Origin: Coriolopsis trogii
Lineage: Eukaryota > Basidiomycota > Agaricomycetes > Polyporales > Polyporaceae
Reading direction: 5' to 3'
NCBI GenBank assembly: GCA_020543525.1
Contig: JAHYIO010000037.1
Location: 1,488,001-1,552,000, forward strand
Length of the DNA stretch: 64,000 bases
Shown piece by piece: positions 1-10,560 of the stretch (the first letter of the stretch is position 1; each line of letters starts with the position of its first letter). Below the pieces are notes generated by a model. That model made no database searches and was not told where the DNA came from. It saw nothing but the letters and a program-made list of their open reading frames with translations. Position numbers and translations under genes: made by a program.

Positions 1-384
1 ATTGGTGGTAATCATAAGCGGTTATCAAGCTTTCGTATTTGGCTCAATGCGCGGGTCGCGGAGCGCCAGGAACACGCGGGTCCAAGTCTGCGATGTGAGC
101 TGAGATACCGTTCGAAGTGTAAAATTTCGTAGAGGGTTCCTCTAACGGTACGCGCAAAGTTGGACACACTGAAGGGAAAGGGACACATGGTGGCAGTGGG
201 GTGAGACGCGTCGCCGGTTTTGGCAAGACGCGTCGCGATCATGTGACCGCGATTTTCCGAGCGATCGATCCAGTGGCTCCGAGTCAAATTCGAGGCACAA
301 AGTTTTGCTCCAAGTCCACCGCTTCTACCTGAGTCTGCTCTACTCTTTCCACACGTCTTCATCTGGTCAATTGGGACTTCTCGA
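1..384. other. upstream region of MTD1, left window edge
   Basis: This stretch precedes the first confident gene. It presumably holds the MTD1 promoter and 5' UTR. Several frames are open on the minus strand, but none gives a protein I recognise and they overlap MTD1 exon 1, so I call no gene here. No clear TATA box is visible. Confidence 0.4.
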
Positions 385-1873
385 ATGATGGCAACCGAGG
401 GCAAAGGCATACTGCTGAAAGCGGATCCCATCGCGGAGACGTTCCGCGCGGAGATCAAGTCCGCTCTCTCCTCCGCCCCGCGCCCTCCGAAGCTTGTTGG
501 AATACTGGCAACCAATGCCGCGCCCAGCAAGTTCTACGCCGATTTCACCAAGAAACAATGTGACGCTCTCGGTGTCGAATTCGTGTTGCGGAAGACCGGA
601 GCAGCTGCGGACGAGTCGCTCGCACCTGGGGAGGGCGTCGAAGAAGCTATCATTGAAGCTAATGAGGACGAGAGCGTAGACGGCATCATGGTATGTGGTG
701 AATTTTGCGACAACGACATAATGGACTCCATAACTTGATGTGCCGGCACATCCGCCAGGTCTACTACCCTATCTTCGGTGTGCAACAGGTGTGTGCTCTA
801 GATTTGCGGAAAATCCCATAGTACTTACTCCATAGTGGGGTTTAGGACCATTACCTGCAGCAGGTTGAGCTACCTCAGACCGGTCGCTCCGGAGCTCTGC
901 TCTGACTTGTATGCGCAGATTGTGTCTCCCTTCAAAGACGTCGAGGGGCTTCACTTCAAGTTCCACTATAACTTGTACCATAAGTGCGTGCTCTGTCCCT
1001 TCCTCCCAACGTCTCGATTCCTCACGCTCTCCAAGTATCCGCTTCCTTGAGCCGAAGACGCTTGCGTCCTCGCTCCCAACCGCGTCCAGCAGCGATGTGC
1101 CGCCTGCAGTCAACGACCAGCCACCCGCAGGCCATGTGAAGTCCATCCTTCCATGCACCCCGCTCGCCATCGTCAAATGTCTCGAGTTCATCGGCATATA
1201 CAACAAGCTGCTCCCTTATGGTGACCGCGCGTACGGCAAGACGATCACCGTCATCAACAGGTCCGCATACATCCATCAGGATCCGACCCTGCAAACATAA
1301 ACTTGACTGACGCACCCGCCTAAACGCACACAGGTCCGAAGTCGTCGGGCGGCCGCTCGCCGCGCTACTGGCCAACGACGGCGCGCGCGTATTCTCGGTC
1401 GACATCGATTCCATCCAGGAGTACACGAAGCGTCCCCGGCAGAGCCCGGAAGAGCGCAAGTTTCACCCGCGACATGTCGTGCACCCGACTTCGCTCTCGT
1501 TGCAAGAGTGCCTGGCGCTCTCTGACGTCGTCGTGTCGGCGGTGCCAAGCGCAGAGTACAAGGTCAAGACGGCATGGCTTAAAGACGGTTGTGTCTGCCT
1601 GAACGTCGCTGCTGACAAGAACTTTGAGGCCGACGTGAGAGAGAAGGTAACTCGTCGCCGGGCTCAGGCTTGGCCAGCGGATGACTGACATACGCCCTGT
1701 TTGCGATAGGCTTCGATGTATATGCCCACTATTGGCAAAGTCACGATTACGATGCTGCTGAGGAATCTGTGAGCTGCGGGCACCGCGCGTCGTGATTACC
1801 TTCGGACTGACGTTACTTGCACAGGCTTCGGTTGCAGGAATACCGACAGATCATGAACGCACCGTCATCATGA
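385..1873 (+). CDS. MTD1: methylenetetrahydrofolate dehydrogenase (NAD+), MTD1 type
   Basis: This is a cytosolic one-carbon enzyme that oxidises 5,10-methylene-THF to 5,10-methenyl-THF with NAD+. The start is the ATG at 385, opening MMATEGKGILLKADPIAETF. Spliced exons give the substrate-binding lobe (VYYPIFG, then KDVEGLHF..NLYHNIRFLEPK) and the Rossmann lobe (YGKTITVINRSEVVGRPLAALLANDGA), then CLNVAADKNF and GKVTITMLLRNLLRL. The order matches yeast Mtd1, the monofunctional NAD enzyme, rather than the bifunctional dehydrogenase/cyclohydrolase or the C1-synthase. At least six short GT-AG introns are needed; one ends just before codons N-I-R near 1035. The last exon ends at the TGA at 1871-1873. 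The downstream ORMDL gene is convergent, about 250 bp away. Confidence 0.93.
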
Positions 1874-2121
1874 ATGCCCGTGACGCTCGCGGCGTGAGGC
1901 AGTGTCAACTCTAGATGCGTATTGGTCGCTGTAGCAGAAACTCCATTAATACGGCAGGAAGCCCTTGTATTACCTTGAATTCATGAGATACGTAGATGAC
2001 AAAGAAAGCCAGCAATGAGCCGCGGCGAATTTGAGCGCAGCGTATGGGAGCGACGTGCTAATCGTGTCTACCAGTCTGGAATGAGTGAGATAGCAAGCAG
2101 GAGTTAGAGGGACTGCAAGCG

Positions 2122-3069
2122 TCATAGTCTCGAGTCAACGTCGGTGATGTTGATCGGTGGTACGGATTCTCGTGTCGGTGTTGAGAAACCGGATGGTGGG
2201 AAGGAGGGTGTTATGGGCGTGGCAATCCCAGATTGATCTTCCGGCACCATGAAACGTACGCGATAACGGTGGAACTGAATGATAGGCATGTTAGAGTGTG
2301 GACAGCTAGGGAAACAGGGGTTGTACAGCCTTACCACAGGGAGTTTCGGCAGGAGAACGAAGACAAGGGCAGTCAAGTTGATGGCGAAGAGCCAAGGGTC
2401 ATAATGTGTGTAGTGAGTCGATGCAAGGAATCTGTGCCGCAAAGTCAAGATAGGAAAGATGGTCGCAAGGAGAGAGCAGCGCACAATGTTATGGGCACAA
2501 TGAAGAGCCATTTCTTGGCGGGTGTGTACTGAGCACCCTCATCTATCTGTTCCCACATGGTAAGGTTGTCGTAAACGCCGCCGTGAAGGTCAGAGTGGAA
2601 TGGAATTCCGGTGACATAGTGAAACATGAGGTATGTGAACTAGAGGAACATTGTGCATGAGCATGAGGGGTCTTCGATTCGCCACTAGTGGCGTACTCAC
2701 CCCGAGGTATAGTAGGTTCACTAGTGTCCAGCTGATCTCTTGACGCATGCCCGGGATGGTGTCGATGACAACCTTTCCCGCGAAAATAAGGACGGGGTGG
2801 ATGAGCCATGCACCTGGAGCGGAACGGGAAGGATGTATTAGTCGTGTTAGATCGAGAGTCCCGACAAATATGGTCACACCTTTACGGTTGACCCACTCCG
2901 CATTCAGGTTCTCGTACACGCCTTGGTCAAGCACATCTGCCTGAGACTCCTCGGCGAGCTTCTCGACCTTGACGATGCTGCTACTGCGCTCTCTCCCTAC
3001 GCGGACAGAGAGACCGGGGCTTGCAGACTTCCTCGGGCTGAGCGTAGACGACTTTGCTGGTGTGGCCAT
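2122..3069 (-). CDS. ORM1: ORMDL/Orm family regulator of serine palmitoyltransferase
   Basis: This is an ER membrane protein that inhibits serine palmitoyltransferase and so controls sphingolipid synthesis. The frame starts at 3069 with MATPAKSSTLSPRK and runs through five exons. Hallmarks in order: a Ser-rich N-terminus (GRERSSSIV), NLNAEWVNRKGAWLIHP, IPGMRQEISWTLVNLLYLGFTYLMFHYVTGIPF, GGVYDNLTMWEQIDEGAQYTPAKKWLFIVPI, FLASTHYTHYDPW and LVFVLLPKLPVFHRYRVRF. These match the yeast Orm signature WEQID..YTP and the terminal LPKLPV-HR. The membrane segments are hydrophobic as expected. A tail of about 30 residues beyond the family core is Pro/Ser/Thr-rich. The RxRxxS site (R26-S31) is the type phosphorylated by Ypk1 in yeast; that this site is used here is inferred. 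Confidence 0.93.
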
Positions 3070-3407
3070 GCGGGGATAGGTAGGTCAACAAGGAAGACGA
3101 CGACGAGGTAATGGCGGGCGAGAGTCAGGGGGAGACGAGGAGTGGTGCGATATCTCGAGAGCCGGCAGCGACGAGTGCAGTGTCGTGGCTTTCCCGGGTA
3201 GACATCGTTAGACGCCCATATGGTGCTGCGTACGCGGGAAGCGCCCAAGTCAATCACAGTCGCGTGAAGATGTCATCCACGGCGCGCTCATGTCCCCCGC
3301 AACTCTCTCCTTTCCTCCGTCCCTCGCTGCTGTGCCCGCTATCGTTGTATTTCTATTGCTCATCTGCTTTTGACACTACTTCTGGCTTTTGACGGGTATC
3401 GGTGGAC
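3070..3407. promoter_or_regulatory. divergent promoter region, ORMDL / virilizer
   Basis: About 340 bp separates the divergent ATGs of the ORMDL gene (minus) and the virilizer gene (plus), so both promoters must lie here or overlap the 5' UTRs. I see no TATA box. Pyrimidine-rich tracts occur around 3290-3390, just ahead of the virilizer start. Confidence 0.4.
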
Positions 3408-6400
3408 ATGATGTTGCTGCAATGGTGCACCCTCGAGCCCTCCGAGCGGGGAGGTTTGGCTGCAATTCGGTTCTCTGCTCCCGTACGCGTCCAGACAATT
3501 CGTATCTTTCCAACGGATGCAAAGCCTTTCTTGCATTGCCCAGACATCATAGGGTGCGTGCTACTGTCTTGGCTCGCACACATCAGCACTCAGCTGTGTG
3601 ACATAGCCGCACGGAGCCCGAGACATTCTTCCTGGACGTATACTTCAACGCGCAGCCAGTGACCAATCCTACTGCAAAGGAGAAGCCGAAACCATCGAAT
3701 GCCCTGGTGCCGACCTCTATCGCATACTCTGGTGGTCAGAGGGATTACGATGTGAACATGGGACCGGAGGTGGGTTCGGAGACTTCTAAGTCAAGTACGC
3801 ACCCTCGCTGACGCAGTACCGCAGTATGCTACGCGCCTGATGATTGTGAAAGGTAATTTCGAGTCGGTGTCTATGGCCATCTACGGAGACACCGTCGCCG
3901 ACGCGTCAAGTGACCCACCATCGTATGAACCACGACCCTTGCCTTCCATAACCCCAGTCCCACTCGCGCCGACTTTGGATCCAGCTAACGCCCGAGATCC
4001 AACACAACTAGCGCGGCAGCTATTGAAGTTGATACCGGACGCTCCGGAGCTCGAATTGGCTGTCCGCCTCGTCTTCTGCCTGAAGCCTTCCAACGACGAC
4101 TGGGATCTGCCTGACTTCCCGTATCTGCACCCAGACCTTGACGAGGATACAGATGACTTCAACCTGGATAAGGCCTTCAGGCTAACTATGCGCCCTGTGT
4201 CTGATAGTATTGCCCCTGAGACGGTGTCCCGCTTCGCTGAACGAGTGGGTCGATGTATAACCCGTCAGGCAAGTATTTCTGCAACACATGGACCATGCTT
4301 TGCTGAAGCCGAACAACTAGGAAGACGATTCTAACCAGGCACATCTGGTGGCTGGCGTACTTTGTCATGCTGCCTGTCAGTATCCATTGATGGCCAAGGA
4401 ACTACTAGTTGGTTGCTCGTCTCTGTTCCGCCATAGCAGGTGCTCACAAAGCTCATAGAACGCAATTGATATGCGCAAGGTGTTCGACCAGAATAGTCTA
4501 GAAAACGAGACGACACTCCTCCGCCTATTGAGCGCGGCCGCAAATGCTGATGTGGCAAGACATCTTGATACAGACTGGTTTCTGGGGCTCCTGTCGACCA
4601 TCTCTGGCGACTTCAACAACGAGGAGGAGGTACGCACGGCAGCCAAACGACTTGCCACGAGGATACGCGGGTGGATTCAACTGGGAGACGCATTCTCTAA
4701 CACACAAGGGGACTTCCTTGCAGCTGCCCAGATGCTCAAGGACGTCGGGAGCGAAGAACAATCCTTTGGCATATGGCTGGAGTCCATGCTAACGCATGAC
4801 GATGTTGTAGCAGCACTGGCTGAGAATCCAGTACTATCTGTTACACTCCCGCACATGATGTCCCATAGACCGACCCCTGCCCCCTCTCAAGATGAATTTG
4901 TCGCATTTGTTAGAGCATTCGTCGGAGTTGCTTGTGTCATGGCAGTCTATTCGTGGTCAGATAGTCTGCCTGACGAGCGCTGCCGTGCGCGGACGCTTGG
5001 CATACTGCGCTTGTGGCAGGGTACTGACGGCTATGGCGAGGTGCGTCGATAGCATATCACAATGTCTACTTGCATGCCAATTCTGATCGTCGTTCCAATT
5101 GAACAGATTGTGAACCACTTCCTTCTCCTCCGACAGATGACATTCCGTCTTGAATGCATGACAGATAACGATAGTCCTACGCAATCGGGAGTAGATGCCG
5201 AACATATCCTGGTCGAGCTTGCTAGGAATCCTCGCGCCATCTTACGACCCAACCTCGTGAAATGCATCCTGAACATCCCCTCCTCAACCTTGTATATCAC
5301 GGATGACGAAAGGACATCCATGAGACAAGCAGCGTACGTTGTGGACGACGGCTTTGGGGGAGCCGTCGACGAGCTCACCCGCCCATTGGAACGACCACCA
5401 ACGTTTGGCAGCCTGCGCACACTCCGGGTCGCTCTGGCTTACATTGAACGCGAACTGGACGACGACGAGGAATCACGTGTGTTGGATGACTTCTGGGAAG
5501 ATGCGCACTGCAGCCTGACGACCTGTCTATGCGATTTACTCGCTCCTGTTGTCGAGGACATCCGGAGTCATTTCTCCCTACTCCAGCCACCTCCTCGGAT
5601 GGGACAAGACGTGATCGCCCAATTGTTCTGGACAGCAGACGACATTCTTCGACTACTCCTCCGGATTGTACCTGCCTATCCTATTCCCTCTCGACTCATT
5701 CGCACTCTCGCAAACAACGCTGCTGACGTCTTCGCATGTGCAGATGCGGCGGATATGCTGTATTTTGAATCGAGCCAACCCTTCCTGGCTGCACAAGATG
5801 CCAGCCAGTCATGTATCGACATCGTACGTGCGCTGATGGCACAGGACGCTGCATCCTCGGGAGGAAAGCATGGCGCACAGGTTGTACTCCGTGTCCTCCT
5901 GGAACAGGGCCTACAAAGTGACGGCTTGGATCCTACACACCACCTCTTGCAGGTATTCTGCTTGCTCAATTATCTCCTCCCGACGCAAGACTGCACAAGA
6001 GAACAACGAACGCTTTGGGTCCAGCACGTCATCCCGACCCTACTCCACGAACTATCCACATTCTGCCACGCGCTGGACACGGAGAATAAGGTGCACTTCG
6101 TGACGCGCCTTGTCGAGCTCGACCAAGGGTCCATCGGCGTCGGAGAGTGGCTCCTGCTCGAGGAACTTAACCATGTCTCACAGGCGGTCACGTCGTTGCA
6201 GGACGAAGGGCTTCCTATCCCGAAGCGACGCGTTGCTGAAAGCCAAGTGTCGCTGTTCTTCCGATTCTTCGCAGACACCCTGAAGGGCCCCTCAACCTCT
6301 TGGGTCATCGAAGGCCTGGTGGATGCCGATGAAGCTTCCCATCTTCTCGCGTCCACCATCCTCACTCTTCTTGATCTTGACTCGGCCCCTTTACGACATT

Positions 6401-7449
6401 TGGGAGAGGTCGCGGAGACTATCGCGGCCCATTATGACGTGTTCGACAACGAACTGCGTTACGCTCTCCTTGTTGCACTGTGGCGTTCGCTGCAAACCCC
6501 CGGACTTACCAGTTCCAGAGTTGAGCGGCGGTTCGGGCAATCTATCACCATCCTTCCCACTATCACGCCCTCCTATCTTGATCCATCCAGACTGACGGCT
6601 GAAGTCGGTCGCTTAGTTGTCGCGCTGACGGACTCGCCAGTGTCATTAGAAGGAGAGGCCTCCCATTCGCTCGTCTCGTTGTTAGAATGGATCAACAAGA
6701 CCTCGACCACCGTTCCTCGAATGGCCGAAATGCACACCCTCTCCTCAGACCAGTTCAACAGCCTCCGCGATCGTCTATCGTCCCAGATGTCAACAGACTG
6801 GACGGATCGTCTCGACGCAGTTTCCTCAGCACTCGTTTTCGGAGGCAGCACGAGCGCCCCACAACCGACAACGACGGACCTCCCGGATACAGTCCAGCTC
6901 TCCATCCACGACATCGAAGACCTTCTCCGCGAACACACCCCGGCCCCATCCACGCCCCCGCGCCGCGCCCTGAACCAAGACGTGTTCGGCCTCGTCACCA
7001 TTTCGCCTCCCACCCTCCTCCGCTCCCCGGCCGTGACCGGGCTCACGAAAATGTACCTGAACAACGACTTCAGGCAGCTCCGCCAGACCTCCGCGCGCGC
7101 AAACACAAGCAGGCTCCCGAGCAGGCATGTGGACGTAGGTGTAGCGATGGTCGCTTGACCCTCTATTTACCACCTACTAATATCTTCTTTTTTTCTGCTT
7201 CTTTCTTCTCTTCCTTATCAACTGCATACGATACACCACACAATATAGGAATTCGAGAACGCGAGCCAGTCCTCGCCTACTTTAGATCCAGTCATCTCTG
7301 GAGGCGTAAACGTCCGCCCGCCAGGGACAGTACCCGGCGCCGGGATGGGTACTGGAGGAGTGAACGCGAACTTGGCTGGGATGACATATCCGACCGTACC
7401 CGACCCCGGTACCTTCCCGCAGCTCGGGCCTGCGTTCAGTCCGATGTGA
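3408..7449 (+). CDS. VIR: virilizer-like protein (VIR_N domain), predicted m6A writer-complex subunit
   Basis: Seven exons (3408-3553, 3607-3769, 3825-4268, 4339-4407, 4459-5040, 5107-7134, 7249-7449) splice to 3633 nt, a predicted 1210 residues. The first about 130 residues match the virilizer N-terminal domain: IRFSAPVRVQTIRIFPTDAKPF aligns with the VRFP..V.I.EVRVIP segment of human VIRMA, then FFLDVYFNA with LDLFFN, and LMIVKGNFESVSMAIYGD with LVLRGWYNCLTLAIYG. The rest is a long alpha-helical, HEAT/ARM-like region, as in VIRMA, with a Pro/Gly-rich C-terminus. Virilizer scaffolds the WTAP-containing m6A methyltransferase complex in the nucleus; that role here is inferred from the family. 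The start ATG at 3408 is followed by a second ATG codon. Intron 3 (4269-4338) appears to be GC-AG. Convergent with MDM34. Confidence 0.82.
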
Positions 7450-7769
7450 GCAAGAGTGTCGGGAAAGCAGAGGGAGCGAGACGAAAGACGAATGTCCTCG
7501 ACAATGGACATCAAACCCAAGATCCGAGCAAGATTGATCCTTCGAGCGACTTGCCGAGGCCCGACCGATTCGACGAACGGTGCTCTACAATTGCAAATTA
7601 CCACGCAAGAGGCGGCGGAAGGCTACTACAGTACAGGAACTACATACGAGGGAATGTCCGTGGGGTGAGCGGCATGCTGGAACAGCACGAGAATATATGC
7701 AAGAGAAAGAACGGCCGACGACCAGCACATCCAGGACCCGGCCACTCGGAGAAGCCGGAACTCGAGAGC
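7450..7769. other. convergent 3' intergenic region, virilizer / MDM34
   Basis: This 320 bp lies between two stop codons of convergent genes and must carry both 3' UTRs and polyadenylation sites. A long open frame on the plus strand crosses it but overlaps the ends of both real genes. I see no additional gene. Confidence 0.5.
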
Positions 7770-10028
7770 TCACGACGGATGCGGCACTCGTCGGCGCACA
7801 TGCGACGGATGGAGGCTCGGGTACCGAGGGATCAGATCATCGCGAGAGCGAAAGTATCGGTCCATCTCCGACGCATCAAACTCCCCATCCGGCGGGGGCG
7901 ACCCAGGCGGGGACGAAGGCGCGCTCGAGTCCACGAACGCGTCCGAGTCCACGGCGTGTCCGTGCCCGTGCCGCGGGGGCAAGTGCAGCTCTGGCGGCTT
8001 CGCGGGCTTCTTGCCCAGCCGGTGCAGCCGCTTGCGCCGGGCCTTGACCGGCTGCCGTTCTGCGCTCGACGCGGGCCCGGACGAGTTCGCGTCGCGGGGC
8101 GGGACGGAGCGGACGGTGAAGTGCTCGAGCGTGCGCGTGTAGGGGGAGAGGGTGTGGTTCGAGTGGCTGAGCGTGGAGAGCTTCGAGACGCTGCTGTTGA
8201 TCGTCGGGCGGAGGACGATCTTCGGGTCTGGGTCGGACATGTGGTGGTGGTGGTGGTGGGGCTCGTACGAGCTTGCGGAGAACGTCTCGAGGTTGGAGGA
8301 CGTCGCGGAGAGCCGGCGCGGGCGCGTGATGCGCACGCTCGTCTCTTCTGGTGGGGGAGGAGTCGGCACGGACTGGGTCATGTCGCTGGAACGTGAAGGC
8401 TGCGTCTGCAAACTGGAAGGACTGCTCGGTCGGCGATGGGGAGAGGTATCAAGGGAAGGAATGGGTGGCATGGAATCTGAGCGCCTGAGCGGACTCGGCG
8501 AAGTCATCGCATGGTACGAATGTCGGTATGGATGTACTTCGGGGACAGACTCGTATAGAGGAGTTGTGCCAGCGAAATACGGATTGTAGAGGGAGCTTGG
8601 TCGAGAAGGCGTGCGCACAGATGAGACGGCGCGTGATGGCCCGGCTCTACGAGAAGGGGGCGGGATGTCGTCGACGTCGTCGGGGGACTCGGTGTGAATC
8701 TGAGACTGTGCATGGTATACACGCGGTCGAGTGATCGTCCCTCCGCCCACAGCAGGGACGGTCTCGTACTCTGTCCTGTCCCCAACTTCGGAGATCGACG
8801 GGCCGATGTTACCGCCGTCCGAAAGGAAGTCTTCCCAGGTTCCGGGATCGAACGAACCGGTCTCGTCCAACATATCGTCCATGTCGGTGGACTCTTCAGC
8901 AAGATCGGCCAAGCCCTTGTTGCGAGCAAACAGATTCCGCAAACTATTGAAGGTGCTCTTCGCTGGGAGGCCCTCCGGACGAAGACCGTATGTCGGGTCG
9001 TAATGTTCGATATCTGGAAATGACGTATCTCCGTCATGATTGTGGGAGGTATGTGTGCTATGGGATGGAACACGGGAGGGAGGGGTAGACACGAGAGACG
9101 CTGCAGGTCGTTTGCCTACGCTAGACATTGATCGTGCCGACGGAGAGCGAGGTCGTGTGAGGGGTGCGACAGAGGACGGACGTCTAGGAAGGCTAGACGT
9201 GATACCAACGGGCGGCATGCGCGGAATGCGGTAAGACACGTCCGGACTGGACGCTGTGTCGAAGCTGCGCGACCGCGAAGTGACAGGGTTTTTGTTCAAG
9301 TACGGGGCCTCGACTTTCGCCTTGACCCATTGCTGACTGAGACGGTGAATGATGCCAGGCAGGTCTTCACGGAACATTTGTCGGAGTTGACCTTCAATCT
9401 CGCGTTGTATGAACTTCTGTATGACGGCGATGGAGTCGAAGGTGCTGTTGATATCCACATTCTGCAGAGGATCGGTCTTGAAGACAAGTGTTATACCCTT
9501 TTGTCGCGACACAACTAGGACGACATAGGAGTTGAGCCGGAAGTGTGAGAGGCGGAGGAGCATAGGAACTACGAGCGGGTGTTTGGCAGCTAACATTCCG
9601 CGTGACCCACCCATGAGATGGATATCGGGTTGTTTGTGGTTCAAGGGATTCGCCTGGGTGCCTGTCCATATGTACCACGAATTATTGGCTGAATACACCT
9701 CGACGCACCTGAACTTTGGTCCTCAGAACAATGTGTGCATCTCCATTGTATGTCAGACGAAAAATGCCTCGGAATTGGTCCATAGTGAGCTCCCCGATAT
9801 CTCGAACCTCTAGTTCAGGAGGCTTGTGACGGAACACTTGTGTGAATTGCGGGCACCATGGGAGAGTGCATGGAACCATACCTGTGTGCCCATCTCGAGT
9901 TCCACGACCTCTATCCTGTCTGCTATGACCGGAGGCTTGTTGCCCTTGTTGAGAGCAGACTCCAGCATCTGGATAGCATTGGTATGGAATTGATCGGAAA
10001 AGCGAGGCCATTTGAAGGTGAATGACAT
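7770..10028 (-). CDS. MDM34: ERMES complex subunit Mdm34 (mitochondrial distribution and morphology protein 34)
   Basis: This is an outer-membrane component of the ER-mitochondria encounter structure. Exon 1 starts at 10028 with MSFTFKWPRFSDQFHTNAI and ends at EVVELEMGTQ. Exon 2 continues with PPELEVRDIGELTMDQFRGIFRLTYNGDAHIVLRTKVQ. The third, long exon starts ANPLNHKQPDIHLMGGSRG. These are diagnostic Mdm34 segments and make up the SMP lipid-binding domain (about residues 1-210), including LSHFRLNSYVVLVVSRQKGITLVFKTDPLQNV. Roughly 400 residues of disordered, Ser/Pro-rich C-terminus follow, with a natural run of six His, a basic KARRKRLHRLGKKPAKPP patch and the ending RRRVPHPS. The long disordered tail is common in basidiomycete and filamentous-fungal homologues. 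Confidence 0.93.
8241..8258 (-). repeat. trinucleotide run encoding six His in MDM34
   Basis: Six GTG triplets on the plus strand read as CAC codons on the minus strand, giving a hexahistidine run in the disordered tail of Mdm34. It is a short microsatellite and may vary in length between strains. Confidence 0.8.
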
Positions 10029-10164
10029 CGATGCAAAGAAAGTTCGGCGCTGCGCATATGGACGTGAAAGCAGAAGAGGTCGCCGAATGTGGTGATAGGC
10101 AAGGCAGCAGTCTCCAGTCTAGTCTAGTGTTGTCTTCTCGTCGTCGCCAGCACTAGAGAGAGAA

Positions 10165-10443
10165 TCACAGAAGGGGAAGAGGCCAGCCGTTGGGGGAGAG
10201 ATGGATGGGAGTAGATGACATGCTGGTGCAAGAAGCGTACAGCAGCCTGGGCTTGCGCAACGGGCCCGGCACCCACAGCAGTTTCTCCGCCGAACGAGTT
10301 TGCGAGATCGTCGTGGCCGTCGCACGTCCTGTTGCGTCGACGTACAAGAACATGCGCACAATCCTCCGCGTAGTATTGTCTACGAAGCGTGGCCCAAGGC
10401 CCGGCAAACCATCTCGCTCGAAGGTCTGCAGAAACGCCCGCAT
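10165..10443 (-). CDS. possible small hypothetical protein upstream of MDM34
   Basis: A 92-codon minus-strand frame starts at the ATG at 10443 (MRAFLQTFERDGLPGLGPRF) and has a GC-biased third position like the surrounding genes. It continues with TTRRIVRMFLYVDATGRATATTISQTRSA. It sits between MDM34 (same strand, 137 bp downstream) and eIF3m (divergent, 118 bp away). I do not recognise a family. Overlapping frames on both strands are also open, so this could be a by-product of base composition in a shared promoter/5' UTR. An in-frame stop lies just upstream of the ATG, so it is not a simple 3' continuation of another exon. Confidence 0.28.
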   Translation of the reverse strand: MRAFLQTFERDGLPGLGPRFVDNTTRRIVRMFLYVDATGRATATTISQTRSAEKLLWVPGPLRKPRLLYASCTSMSSTPIHLSPNGWPLPLL

Positions 10444-10560
10444 GCGATCTCAAGCCATGACACGGGCGTCTACCGAAACATGCTGGTGTTTGCGTCTGTT
10501 TGCCCGACTCCGTACTTCTCGCTTTCCACTTTTCTTACCCTGTGTACGCACACTCACAAA

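Noticed and set aside
12..530. 172-codon minus-strand frame at the left edge
   Set aside because: It overlaps MTD1 exon 1 on the opposite strand, has no recognisable domain, and its openness follows from GC-biased codons of the real gene.
6687..8396. 569-codon plus-strand frame across the virilizer C-terminus and MDM34 3' end
   Set aside because: It covers parts of two confident genes in other frames, is Arg/Pro-rich and lacks domain content. It is a shadow.
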